Shown here: positions 18,755 through 27,991 of the stretch, piece after piece | How positions within the stretch are numbered: position 1 is the stretch's first letter | Layout of the letters: every line of letters starts with the position of its first letter | Assembly: GCF_902498845.1 (NCBI RefSeq) | Contig: NZ_CABVLM010000014.1 | Location: forward strand, 1 to 64,000 | DNA from: Pseudoalteromonas rhizosphaerae | GTDB lineage: Bacteria > Pseudomonadota > Gammaproteobacteria > Enterobacterales > Alteromonadaceae | DNA: 64,000 bases | Direction of reading: 5' to 3' | The notes under the pieces: generated by a model | What the model saw: only the letters and a program-made list of their open reading frames with translations | Told to the model about the DNA's origin: nothing | Database searches by the model: none | Position numbers and translations under genes: made by a program

Positions 18755-18770
18755 ATGCATACGTATGCAT
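18755..18770. promoter_or_regulatory. MalR-like operator, alpha-glucosidase side (perfect 16-bp palindrome)
   Basis: ATGCATACGTATGCAT is a perfect palindrome centred on CG, the form expected for a LacI-family dimer. It lies upstream of the rightward alpha-glucosidase gene. Confidence 0.7.
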
Positions 18771-18922
18771 CCTTTTTACAGTATCAAGCCCTTCACGTAT
18801 GCTTTTTAAAAAATAACGTAGTTTGCTTTAATTGAACTGCTAACAAGATTACGAACACACCATTTCTAAACAGTAATAATTGCTAGGGTAAAATGGGGAG
18901 TGTTGTCACGATGGAGAAAAAA

Positions 18923-20548
18923 ATGGCTCAACAGCAGTGGTATAAGGGTGCCGTGATTTATCAGGTTTATCCGCGCAGTTTTCAAGATACCAACGGTGAC
19001 GGCATTGGTGATTTAAAAGGGATCATCAGCCGGATAGACTATATTAAAAGTCTGGGTGTTGATGCTATTTGGATCTCACCATTTTTTAAATCACCAATGA
19101 AAGACTTTGGCTATGATATCAGCGATTATCGTGACGTAGACCCTCTTTTTGGCGATCTTAATGACTTTGACGAGCTCATTGCACAAGCTCATCAACGTGA
19201 TATTAAAATTATTATTGATCAAGTATTGAGCCACACATCAGACCAACATCAATGGTTTTTAGATAGCCGAGAAGACAAAACTAACGCCAGATCAGATTGG
19301 TATGTATGGGCTGATGCAAAACCAGATGGCACCCAGCCAAACAACTGGCTTTCTATTTTTGGTGGCCCTGCTTGGCAATGGGAGCCGCGTCGTGGCCAGT
19401 ATTATTTACACAACTTTTTTACTGAACAACCGGATCTTAATTTTCATAATCCAGATGTCCGTCAAGCAGTATTAGACAATGTTGAGTTTTGGCTTAAAAA
19501 AGGGGTAGATGGTTTTCGCCTAGATGCAATTAACTTTTGTTATCACGATGCACAGCTACGTGATAACCCAGCCAAACCACCAGAAAAACGCCAAGGCCGT
19601 GGTTTTAGCGAAGATAATCCATATGCATTTCAGTATCATCATTATAATAATACCCAACCTGAAAATATCAGCTTTATGCAAGATATTCGTACCCTGTTAG
19701 ACAAATATCCTGGTACCGTGTCTTTGGGTGAAATATCATCCGAGGATTCACTTGCTACTATGGCTGAATACACCGCTGGTGGCGATAAATTGCATATGGG
19801 TTACAGTTTTGAGCTACTAACCAATGATTATAGCAGTGATTATATTCGTACAACAGTTAAAACATTGGAAGAACGAATGACAGAAGGCTGGCCATGCTGG
19901 GCCTTTAGTAACCATGATGTAGAACGTGTTGCTAGTCGTTGGAGTAACAATGGTGAAGTAAACTCAGAGCAGTGTAAAATGCTTACCGCCCTACTCGCTT
20001 CATTGCGCGGTAGTGTATGTATGTACCAAGGTGAAGAGCTAGGTCTTGGCGAAGCAAGTGTGGCGTTTGAAGACTTACAAGACCCATATGGGATAACTTT
20101 TTGGCCAAACTTTAAAGGCCGAGATGGCTGTCGTACGCCTATGCCATGGCACAATGATGACGGTGAACAGGCCGGATTTTCTGCAACGAAACCTTGGTTA
20201 CCTGTTGACGAAAACCACAAACGCCAGACTGTAAGCAAACAAGATAGCGATAGTGATTCTATTCTAAATGCGTTCCGCCATTTTATAACATGGCGTAAGC
20301 AACAAGCTATCTTACTCGAAGGCGATATTGAATTTATTAATACCCCTGAGCCATTGTTAGCTTTTTACCGTCGTTTTGCAGGCCAGACTATGTTGTGCGT
20401 ATTTAACCTAGCGCAAGAGCCTGCAAGCCTCAACATTGAACACACTGATATTGTGCCACATACAGAACTGAATCATCACAATGGCAGCTTAGATAAACAA
20501 ACCCTTACCCTACCTGGTTTTGGTTGCTTTTACGCAGCCATTAGTTAA
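18923..20548 (+). CDS. Cytoplasmic alpha-glucosidase / oligo-1,6-glucosidase, GH13
   Basis: A 541-residue GH13 enzyme without a signal peptide, hydrolysing imported malto- or isomalto-oligosaccharides from the non-reducing end. It has the classic start of this group (QQWYKGAVIYQVYPRSFQDTNGDG), DQVLSH in place of the usual first motif, the nucleophile in VDGFRLDAINF, the acid/base Glu in LGEISSE and the third Asp in SNHDVERVAS. It looks most like the GH13_23 alpha-glucosidases. The ATG at 18923 has GGAG at good spacing; an ATG 10 codons upstream (18893) is an alternative. It is transcribed away from the receptor, with an operator 153 nt upstream, so it is probably induced together with it. Confidence 0.88.
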   Translation: MAQQQWYKGAVIYQVYPRSFQDTNGDGIGDLKGIISRIDYIKSLGVDAIWISPFFKSPMKDFGYDISDYRDVDPLFGDLNDFDELIAQAHQRDIKIIIDQVLSHTSDQHQWFLDSREDKTNARSDWYVWADAKPDGTQPNNWLSIFGGPAWQWEPRRGQYYLHNFFTEQPDLNFHNPDVRQAVLDNVEFWLKKGVDGFRLDAINFCYHDAQLRDNPAKPPEKRQGRGFSEDNPYAFQYHHYNNTQPENISFMQDIRTLLDKYPGTVSLGEISSEDSLATMAEYTAGGDKLHMGYSFELLTNDYSSDYIRTTVKTLEERMTEGWPCWAFSNHDVERVASRWSNNGEVNSEQCKMLTALLASLRGSVCMYQGEELGLGEASVAFEDLQDPYGITFWPNFKGRDGCRTPMPWHNDDGEQAGFSATKPWLPVDENHKRQTVSKQDSDSDSILNAFRHFITWRKQQAILLEGDIEFINTPEPLLAFYRRFAGQTMLCVFNLAQEPASLNIEHTDIVPHTELNHHNGSLDKQTLTLPGFGCFYAAIS

Positions 20549-20607
20549 TATTTTTTAGTAATATAAAAGGGATTTGCAAGATTGTAATTTCCTTTTCAAA
20601 AAAGAGT

Positions 20608-20646
20608 AATCGGTCATAATCTATATTGTGGCCGATTTTTTTTGGT
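20608..20646 (+). terminator. Terminator after the alpha-glucosidase
   Basis: A 9-bp stem with one G-T pair (AATCGGTCA with TGGCCGATT) is followed by a long T-run. It ends the rightward transcript. The spacer 20549-21061 holds this element and the next terminator; the AT-rich 350 bp between them shows nothing else. Confidence 0.75.
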
Positions 20647-20997
20647 TCTTTATACGACTATAAACAAGATTCGCTTAACAATAATACAATTCATACAAAA
20701 TGAGCCGCTCGAAATCAATTTATCTTAACCATTTTTTTACTTTCAAATGCTTAGTTTTTTTATGAATGACTAGTGAAGGATTTACAAATTGGACCTCTAC
20801 AACTTGCCGAATAACTAACCTATTTCCCCTCGAGTAATATGGTGATTTTAGAGTATGTGCCAGATTAATAAAGCTAAATTACCACTCATCAAAATAATAA
20901 TTAGCCCAAGTGGTTATAGAACACTCCCACTTACGAAGAAATAGGATGACAAGCATTACGTCGCTTATTTTCCATCAAAGGTAGGGGATTTAATATC

Positions 20998-21031
20998 AAA
21001 AAACCAGTCAGTATTAACTGACTGGTTTTGT
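20998..21031 (-). terminator. Terminator after TonB-dependent receptor 2
   Basis: AAACCAGTCAG (21001-21011) and its exact complement (21018-21028) around a 6-nt loop, followed on the minus strand by six T. It lies 31 nt past the receptor stop. Confidence 0.85.
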
Positions 21032-21061
21032 TATTACATTGAGTTTAAAATGCTAATTACA

Positions 21062-24007
21062 TTAAAACTTTTGCGTAAAACTTACATAGAAAAAGCGGCC
21101 AGGTGTTCTGTATGCTGGATCGTATGTATTAGCAAAAGCAGAGTATGCTTTTGGTGGCTCTTTATCTAACAAATTACGAATACCTACAGAAATCGTACTA
21201 TTGTAAGGTGTATACCAGCTACCTTGTGCATCTAAATACACAGTTGGGCTTAGCTTATTTTCAGGTAAAGGTTGATTCTCAGTCACTTCAACATTGGTAG
21301 TACCAGGAATTAAACGGTAAGTATTGCCTTTATTATCAGGGTCTGAGCATAGGTTTTTCAGTTCCGGTTGTCCCAAACCATCTGCGGCCGTTATTATCCC
21401 TGTACAATCCTCAACTAATTTTGAAAAGTATTGCGCAGTTAAAGAAGCAGCAAAGTCATCATTATTCCAAGATAATGTTAGGTTTGATTTGATTCTGTGA
21501 TTTGAACCACCACCAGATGCTCCCTTAGTTAAACGTCCAGCAGTATTACCTGATGAAATAGCGATATCAGGAGTTAGGTCACCTTCATTTAATTTACCAA
21601 TATCACCATCATAAATAACATATGCGGTATCTGAGTTAATTCGCCAGTTACCCATGTCATTTGAAAAACGATAATCAATATTAAAATCTAACCCTTCACG
21701 CTCATTCCCGCCTAAGAAATTCATAGTCGTGCTAACAAGACGGCTAATTTCACCTATATTACCATTTAATGTGCCTGTAAAGTCTCGAGTAATCAGCTCA
21801 CAATCCAAGCCTTGTTCATAACAACGGCTTGCGATAGAGCCTGCACTTCGTGACCCAATAAAGTTTTCAATCTCAATACGATACCAGTCAACACTCACAC
21901 CTAAACCGTCAATAAACTCTGGGCTATATACAAAACCCAATGTATATGATTTAGACGTCTCAGGCTCTACATCTGGATTACCACCAACAACCGCTTCAAA
22001 TTGTGGTGCTGCTTGAATGAACGTTGGAGAAACACCTTCTGCTGCGCAACGTTCACGAACTGATGCTATTGTTTTGTATTCATTAGAGTCAGTACTACAA
22101 GGATCAGTTCCAGGTGGACGACTATCACTTTGGCCTTGATATAAATCACTTAATGATGGTGCTCTAAACCCTTCACTCACACTTGAACGAATAAGTAATT
22201 CAGATGTTGGACGATATGTTAATTTAGCACTCGAGTTTGTCGTTGATCCGAAAGTAGAGTAATCAGAATAACGAGTGGCAAGACCAAGCTCTAAAGATTC
22301 AACAAATGGCATATCAGCTAAGATAGGAATATTGACTTCTGAATAGTACTCTTTTAGATTGAAACCACCTTTAGTTGGCGTTGCCGCATTATCACCTAAT
22401 ACTTGACCTAATACCGTTAGAGGTTCTGGTGAATCATAGCCTGATTCACGACGGATCTCAGTACCAACAACGAAGCCAACTGGACCTGCTGGTAATTCAA
22501 AAAGTTCAGTACCAATATTAGCAGTGTAGTCCCACATTTTAGTATATGTTATATCTCTTGGTGAAACTGTTAGATAATCAAGCATTTCAGGAGTTACACC
22601 GTCTGGACCACCAAATATATTGAACGGCACACAACCTGTGATTATATTATCAGCCGTACCACAACGAGCTTCACCATCAGAGTTAATAAATGACTTTCCT
22701 AACGACTCGTCTACTCGCCCAGAGTGGAAGAAGCCATTTTTAAGTTGAATCACATTATTATCAGCATACGTCGCTGAAGCATCCCAAGTAAAAAAGCGAT
22801 CCAGTGCACTAAATTCACCTTGTAAAGCAGTGTTAAAACGCCAAGTAGTAGCTGTTGTAGAATATGAGCGAGGTGAAACGATAGGCCTAAAAGCCGCACC
22901 ATTAATATCTTGGCCAAATGGATTGTAAACACTGTCTTTTGAGACTGACATGCCGCCTAATGGTTGAGCTGCTAGTTGCGCAGTTGAACTACGCTCATTA
23001 TACATAGCTGAAAGTGTCCAAAGTACATCATCAAGTACCTCGTATGACGCCTGCCCATAAAGCGAAATGGTTTCTTGAGGCTGTTGAATATAATTCACCG
23101 GTGCAAAGTTATATCCATCAGTATTTCGATCGTATAACTTGAAATCTGCTAACTGACCTGTACACGTTTTATTTGGTGCACAACCTTGAGCGTCTTTATT
23201 AAGAGTGTACCGTTCTGCAACACCATCACCATCTAAATCAACAGGAAATCCGCCAAATGGAGTTGTTGGACTAGCACGACCACCAGAGCCTGAAATATTC
23301 GCTGGTAATCCATAAATAGGAACTGAGGAAATCTCACGATCACCACCCATAATAGCTTCTTGTTTAGTATAACTTACGTTTAGTAAAGCACTGCCTTTAT
23401 TAGTTGTACTACCAAAGGTTGCAGAATAACTTTCGCGTCGGCCATCACCCTCAGATGTTTCACCTATATAAGCTTTTACTTCAGCGCCATCATAATCGTT
23501 ACGAGTAATAACGTTTACAACACCACAAATCGCATCTGTACCATATACTGATGAGGCACCATCTTTTAATATATCGATAGTTTTAACAGCAGCAAGTGGA
23601 ATAGTAGATACGTCTACACCGCCACCTAACTCACTAACCCAGCGACGACCATTAACTAAGACTAAAGTACGTGATGAACCGCAGTTACGTAAATTAACTG
23701 TTGAAGTTCCTGAAGTATTACCATTGTTTGTTTGTAGCCCTAATGAAGCTCCATTAGTAGAAATTTCTTTTAATACATCATTTAACCCACTTAAGCCTGA
23801 ACGGTCAATATCAGCAGACGTAATTGTAAGAATTGGTTGTGAAGTCTCCATATCCGTACGTTTAATGCGCGACCCTGTTACTTCAATCCTTTCAACTTTC
23901 TCGACACCTTCATCAGCTGCAATAGAGCTTGCAGAAAACGCAGCTGTTGATGTTGCACCAAAAGCGATCGCTAAGCGAACAGCCTTTGAAACTTTATTAT
24001 TTAACAT
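21062..24007 (-). CDS. TonB-dependent receptor 2
   Basis: A 981-residue outer-membrane receptor. The ATG at 24007 (MLNNKVSKAVRLAIAFGA) has GGGAG 8 nt upstream; a longer frame to 24025 is not needed. Signal peptide to about AADEG, then a TonB-box-like ERIEVTGSRIKR, a plug (SADIDRSGLSGLNDVLKEIS, NLRNCGSSRTLVLVNGRRW, SVYGTDAICGVVNVITRND) and a beta-barrel ending FTQKF. The plug is of the CirA/BtuB-like broad type with an iron-receptor appearance, but the substrate cannot be deduced. Its first 68 coding and leader bases are almost identical to receptor 3 (29701-32562). An 18-bp palindrome lies 104 nt upstream. Cysteine pairs in loops are numerous compared with receptor 1. Confidence 0.88.
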   Translation of the reverse strand: MLNNKVSKAVRLAIAFGATSTAAFSASSIAADEGVEKVERIEVTGSRIKRTDMETSQPILTITSADIDRSGLSGLNDVLKEISTNGASLGLQTNNGNTSGTSTVNLRNCGSSRTLVLVNGRRWVSELGGGVDVSTIPLAAVKTIDILKDGASSVYGTDAICGVVNVITRNDYDGAEVKAYIGETSEGDGRRESYSATFGSTTNKGSALLNVSYTKQEAIMGGDREISSVPIYGLPANISGSGGRASPTTPFGGFPVDLDGDGVAERYTLNKDAQGCAPNKTCTGQLADFKLYDRNTDGYNFAPVNYIQQPQETISLYGQASYEVLDDVLWTLSAMYNERSSTAQLAAQPLGGMSVSKDSVYNPFGQDINGAAFRPIVSPRSYSTTATTWRFNTALQGEFSALDRFFTWDASATYADNNVIQLKNGFFHSGRVDESLGKSFINSDGEARCGTADNIITGCVPFNIFGGPDGVTPEMLDYLTVSPRDITYTKMWDYTANIGTELFELPAGPVGFVVGTEIRRESGYDSPEPLTVLGQVLGDNAATPTKGGFNLKEYYSEVNIPILADMPFVESLELGLATRYSDYSTFGSTTNSSAKLTYRPTSELLIRSSVSEGFRAPSLSDLYQGQSDSRPPGTDPCSTDSNEYKTIASVRERCAAEGVSPTFIQAAPQFEAVVGGNPDVEPETSKSYTLGFVYSPEFIDGLGVSVDWYRIEIENFIGSRSAGSIASRCYEQGLDCELITRDFTGTLNGNIGEISRLVSTTMNFLGGNEREGLDFNIDYRFSNDMGNWRINSDTAYVIYDGDIGKLNEGDLTPDIAISSGNTAGRLTKGASGGGSNHRIKSNLTLSWNNDDFAASLTAQYFSKLVEDCTGIITAADGLGQPELKNLCSDPDNKGNTYRLIPGTTNVEVTENQPLPENKLSPTVYLDAQGSWYTPYNSTISVGIRNLLDKEPPKAYSAFANTYDPAYRTPGRFFYVSFTQKF

Positions 24008-24863
24008 TTGATTCTCCCTGGTCATATTTATATATGATTTTATTAGTTTTAATTACTCACAAAAGAGTACGAAAGTACCTTTAAAAGACACTAGTACCCA
24101 ATCTAGCGATTGTGATATTAATATCACAGACAGCTAAAGGTCAACACTTATTTAACTTTAAAATCAGCGAATTTACAGTTTTGGAACAAAGAAAACAATT
24201 TCAACCATTTGTTTATATTGAGAATGTACTTTAAAATTTCGCAAGACTGATGCTTGTTTGTGATAATAAATTAACTAAATAAACCTAATAACTCTAAGAA
24301 AGCAATTTAGGCTCAGATAATATGACTGGAAAAAGTGATTAGAACACTCTGTTTGTTCCCCAAATTTGAGGATATATGTTATATACAATGTTGACTAAAA
24401 TGAGCATCGCTAACACTTTGATTCAACTGTCTTTAATTACATTCTTAAATTAAAAAATTCAATGCAATGAAAAATATTTTCTTTAAAATACTCCCGCGCC
24501 CCTAATCTATCTTTTATCTACTTCTATTTTGATTTTTACAATTCAAACACTGGAAATAGATGTCAACTTAGGAAGAAAAAATTACATCAAGATACCTCAA
24601 AACCCAACCTATCAACCTCACTTTAAATATAATTAACATAAATAAAAGCTGAGTATAAAACACAAAAAAATGAGTCAAAAAATAATGATTTTTTACAATA
24701 TTTCAACACTCCCATCTAATTTAGTCTAAATATAGAATAACTTGCTATTTATTTACTTTGTTTTAAAATAAAAATAACAACTTGTAAACTAAAAATTAAA
24801 AAGCAACAATATTAACCATGAATTTTTTGTGAATGAAATCATAAAGTAAAAAAAGGAAAACTT
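24008..24863. promoter_or_regulatory. Long AT-rich divergent spacer
   Basis: About 855 bp without a supportable gene between receptor 2 and the DUF547 gene. It carries the palindrome at 24111-24128 near the receptor and very AT-rich sequence elsewhere. No clear terminator, RNA gene or repeat was found. Its length is unusual for a simple divergent promoter. Confidence 0.5.
24111..24128. promoter_or_regulatory. 18-bp perfect palindrome upstream of receptor 2
   Basis: TGTGATATTAATATCACA, 104 nt upstream of the receptor start. It carries TGTGA/TCACA half-sites but with an 8-bp spacer rather than the 6 bp of a CRP site, so the binding protein is unknown. Confidence 0.5.
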
Positions 24864-26054
24864 ATGCTCAAATATATAGTACTCATAGCTGGCATTTATA
24901 ACTCAATATCAGCAGTATCAGCTGCTCAAGACTTTTATCAACTTCCAGATGAATTTTCTGATTTTAGCTTAAATAGAGACATAACAGTCTCATATGACGA
25001 TTTAGATGCCCTTCTTGAATTAACTGTCATTGACCTTGGCAAGTCTGATAGATCAAAACGAAATTCACAATCTTCGATAGGCACAAGGATGAAAGCACAC
25101 AAGAATAACGATACAGCCTTAGAGGCTAATCGCTTTTACTTTGAAGAGGTTACGAAGTCTTCATTAAAAGATGGATTTCATAAAATTCGTGTTAGCTTAG
25201 AAAGCTTACCTGATGAAATTTCTCTCAATGAACTAAGTTTGGATGAGCAATTAGCCTATTGGCTAAACCTATACAATACTGCGATGCTTGAGAAACTCAT
25301 TTCTCACTACCCTGTTAGAAACACCGAAGATCTTTTGTTCGGTGATAAATCTATTTTAGAGGAAGAGTTTATTACTGTCGCAGGGCATCAATTATCATTA
25401 AATGATATACAACAGAATATTGTTTTTAAGAAATTCGGTAAAAAGAAAGTTATCGTAATGTATGGTTTTTATCAAGGTAATATCGGTAGCCCTAATATTC
25501 GCTCAGAAGCATATAAAGGGAGCAAAGTTTATCATCAGTTAGCAGAAAATGGTGAAGAGTTTGTGAATTCTAACCGTGGTGTAATGATAAAAAATAAAGA
25601 TCGTGTCTATGTTTCGAAATATTTTGATCAAACGAAAGGATTGTTTGATGATTTTGAAAAAGATTTACGCGCACATCTAATTGATTATGCAGAGTCGCCG
25701 ATAAATTCAGACATTAAATATGCAAAACGTTTTAATGTTGATATAGAAAATTGGAACATTACGGACTTATATGGTTCAGAACGTGTATTTGGTGCAGGTA
25801 CTGCTACAAATCCCGCAGCTATGCTTAATGCGGTTGTAGATAATTCAGCGTCACCGGTACAAAGAGGCGAGGGAGCTGACTCTGGTATAGGCGCAACAAA
25901 TTTAGGTTTTTTATCAGACTCCATAACAGCTCATACAACTGACTATGGTCGCTTTTCACCAGAGGTACTTCAGAAGATTAAAAGCCTTAATTTGAAGAAA
26001 AAGGATAATAGTGGCTCAGTCAAAATTAAAGATTTAGAAGATAAAAAGCAATAG
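24864..26054 (+). CDS. DUF547 domain protein, exported
   Basis: A 396-residue protein with a short signal peptide (MLKYIVLIAGIYNSISAVSA). The DUF547 region is at about 125-260: LDEQLAYWLNLYNTAMLEKLI (conserved Asn-rich helix), LLFGDKSILEEEFI, and the GSPNIRSEAY segment. DUF547 proteins are widespread and suspected to be papain-fold hydrolases, but none is well characterised. The tail (about 300-396) is low in complexity with many Gly/Ala/Asn, then Lys-rich. Start is ATG with AGGA-like AAAGGAAAA upstream. It is followed at 53 nt by the TPR/2OG-oxygenase gene on the same strand, so the two may be one transcript. The local order (receptor, DUF547, oxygenase, sulfotransferase, receptor) suggests a receptor-associated job. 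Confidence 0.8.
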   Translation: MLKYIVLIAGIYNSISAVSAAQDFYQLPDEFSDFSLNRDITVSYDDLDALLELTVIDLGKSDRSKRNSQSSIGTRMKAHKNNDTALEANRFYFEEVTKSSLKDGFHKIRVSLESLPDEISLNELSLDEQLAYWLNLYNTAMLEKLISHYPVRNTEDLLFGDKSILEEEFITVAGHQLSLNDIQQNIVFKKFGKKKVIVMYGFYQGNIGSPNIRSEAYKGSKVYHQLAENGEEFVNSNRGVMIKNKDRVYVSKYFDQTKGLFDDFEKDLRAHLIDYAESPINSDIKYAKRFNVDIENWNITDLYGSERVFGAGTATNPAAMLNAVVDNSASPVQRGEGADSGIGATNLGFLSDSITAHTTDYGRFSPEVLQKIKSLNLKKKDNSGSVKIKDLEDKKQ

Positions 26055-26107
26055 AACTTCACATTTTCGTACACCCTGTTACCATAAACTAAAAACAGGG
26101 TGTCGAT

Positions 26108-27898
26108 GTGATTAACTACCTTCAACAAGCCTTCAGTGCTTTCAATAATAAGCAGTATTTACAAGTAATAGAAATTCTTAATTCTAATAAAACAAACTCA
26201 GCGGACTGGTATATGTTATATACCCTTACCCTAGCCGCACTCAATAACTATAATGAAGCTGAGCTTTGCTATAACAAAGCTTTAACATTACACCCTCTTA
26301 ATCATGCTCTTATTGATAACTATACAAATTTACTATGTAAGCTTGGTAAGTACCTAGAGTGTATGAACTGGTGTGAAAATTCAACAGAAGCATTAAAAAC
26401 ACAAAAGGCATATTTTAATTACATTGAGAGCTTGATCCAAACAGAACATTTAATACAAGCAAAACACCATCTAAATAAGATTAGCTACAACGATGAGCTA
26501 CTTACTCGCTTTCACTGGTTACAAATAGCATTGTATGAAGCGCTTGGTGATCTAGAAAAAATTGAACTTCAATTTCAACAGTTACCCGAAGCTATATTTG
26601 AACAGTTTCACTTTAAATATAAGCGCGCATGCAATTTTCGTAATTTAGGCCAATTTCAAGAGGCCTTAGCCTTATTTTTATCTCTCGATAAAATCCACTC
26701 AAGCGCCGAGCTTAACTATGTAATTGGCTGTACTTACTATGATCTAAAAAAATTAGACTATGCGGAAATACACTTAAAACAATGCTTAGCACAAGCTCCA
26801 AACTATATACCAGCTCATGAGAGTCTAAATAAACTCTATTGGGAAAAATCAGCTAAATCGTCACTAATGAGTTCTTATCAAACAACTCTCAAAAAATTCC
26901 CTGCAAATCCAGTATTAATTCACTCCCAAATTGGGCAATTATTGCAAATTAATGATCTTGAAAGTGCCATGAAAATATCAATTCAGGCAGTCAATCTATT
27001 TAAAGACAATTTAGATTTAAAGCATGCTTATAGCATTGTACTGGATAAGTTCGGTGAACATGAGCAGGCTTTCAATATATTATATACGCTTGTCCAGCAG
27101 GCTCCAGAAAATGCACGATATGCAGTAGACCTTAGCAATTTTTACATTCAAAATCATGAATATAAACTTGCTGTAAAACACCTAGAAGAAGCGATAAAGT
27201 TTAATCCTTATAATCAAGAGTTGTGGGCTTACTTAAGCACGGCATGGCGCTTATTAAATGATGAAAAGTATTTTTGGCTCACCAATTATCAGCAATTTGT
27301 AAGAGTAATGGAACTACCGCCCCCGAAAGGTTACAAGTCAATTGAAAACTTTAATGACGATTTAAAGTCTTTATTGCTCAATCTGCATACAAACGATAAA
27401 CAGCCTTTAGATCAAAGTGTTCGCAGTGGTAGTCAAACTACTGGGCATCTGCTCTACCGCTCTAATGAGTTGTTAAATTTATTCAAAAAATCTATGACGT
27501 CATGTATCAACAATTACTTAATGGCGTTACCAAAAGATCCTACTCATCCATTACTTGTTCGAAATCAACACCGCTTTACAACTAAAGGAAGCTGGTCTGT
27601 AAAGCTTGATCATGGTGGTTACCATGCGAATCATATTCATCCTCATGGTTGGTTATCCGCACCAAGTTATATTTCGATACCTGATGAAATGAATAACAGT
27701 GATATTACTAAAAGTGGTTGGTTAAAACTTGGAGAAACAAGTTTAGAATTAGGTCAGAGAGAAGCAATAGCCATGGAAGTTTGCCCTGAACCCGGTCAGA
27801 TCATCATTTTTCCTAGCTATATATGGCATGGCACTCACAAGCTTATAAGTAACCAACCCCGCTTAACTATACCTTGCGATATTATGCCTCTAAGATAA
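26108..27898 (+). CDS. TPR protein with C-terminal 2OG-Fe(II) oxygenase domain
   Basis: A 596-residue protein. Residues 1-400 are tetratricopeptide-type helical repeats, a protein-binding scaffold. Residues 494-596 are a 2-oxoglutarate/iron oxygenase of the kind often fused to TPRs: LDHGGYHANHIHPHGWLS holds candidate iron ligands (His506, His509, His511), SYIWHGT holds His574, and PRLTIPCDIM holds Arg585 that would bind 2-oxoglutarate. Such domains hydroxylate proteins or small molecules; the substrate is unknown. There is no signal peptide, so it is cytoplasmic. The start is GTG at 26108 with AGGGTG upstream; no in-frame ATG is available near. It is convergent with the sulfotransferase gene, and an imperfect hairpin (27883-27907) overlaps its stop. 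Confidence 0.8.
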   Translation: MINYLQQAFSAFNNKQYLQVIEILNSNKTNSADWYMLYTLTLAALNNYNEAELCYNKALTLHPLNHALIDNYTNLLCKLGKYLECMNWCENSTEALKTQKAYFNYIESLIQTEHLIQAKHHLNKISYNDELLTRFHWLQIALYEALGDLEKIELQFQQLPEAIFEQFHFKYKRACNFRNLGQFQEALALFLSLDKIHSSAELNYVIGCTYYDLKKLDYAEIHLKQCLAQAPNYIPAHESLNKLYWEKSAKSSLMSSYQTTLKKFPANPVLIHSQIGQLLQINDLESAMKISIQAVNLFKDNLDLKHAYSIVLDKFGEHEQAFNILYTLVQQAPENARYAVDLSNFYIQNHEYKLAVKHLEEAIKFNPYNQELWAYLSTAWRLLNDEKYFWLTNYQQFVRVMELPPPKGYKSIENFNDDLKSLLLNLHTNDKQPLDQSVRSGSQTTGHLLYRSNELLNLFKKSMTSCINNYLMALPKDPTHPLLVRNQHRFTTKGSWSVKLDHGGYHANHIHPHGWLSAPSYISIPDEMNNSDITKSGWLKLGETSLELGQREAIAMEVCPEPGQIIIFPSYIWHGTHKLISNQPRLTIPCDIMPLR

Positions 27899-27991
27899 AG
27901 AGGCATAACCAATATTAATAGTTTAATTAAGCGCGTATGTACTACTATAAACACGTGTAATTAAATCAACAGTTAAGCATAAAAACCAGCT

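Larger units (their letters stand above)
18201..18922. promoter_or_regulatory. Divergent control region between receptor and alpha-glucosidase
   Basis: About 720 bp without a supportable gene, AT-rich. It contains two operator copies (18333-18346 and 18755-18770) placed 133 nt and about 153 nt from the two divergent starts. Either repressor acts on two promoters separately or the sites cooperate through looping. I see no other clear structure. Confidence 0.6.

Noticed and set aside
19840..20238. ORF of 132 codons on the minus strand
   Set aside because: Antisense shadow of the alpha-glucosidase; no recognisable protein.
24111..24128. CRP binding site
   Set aside because: Half-sites TGTGA/TCACA are 8 bp apart, while the CRP consensus has 6; kept as an unidentified palindrome.
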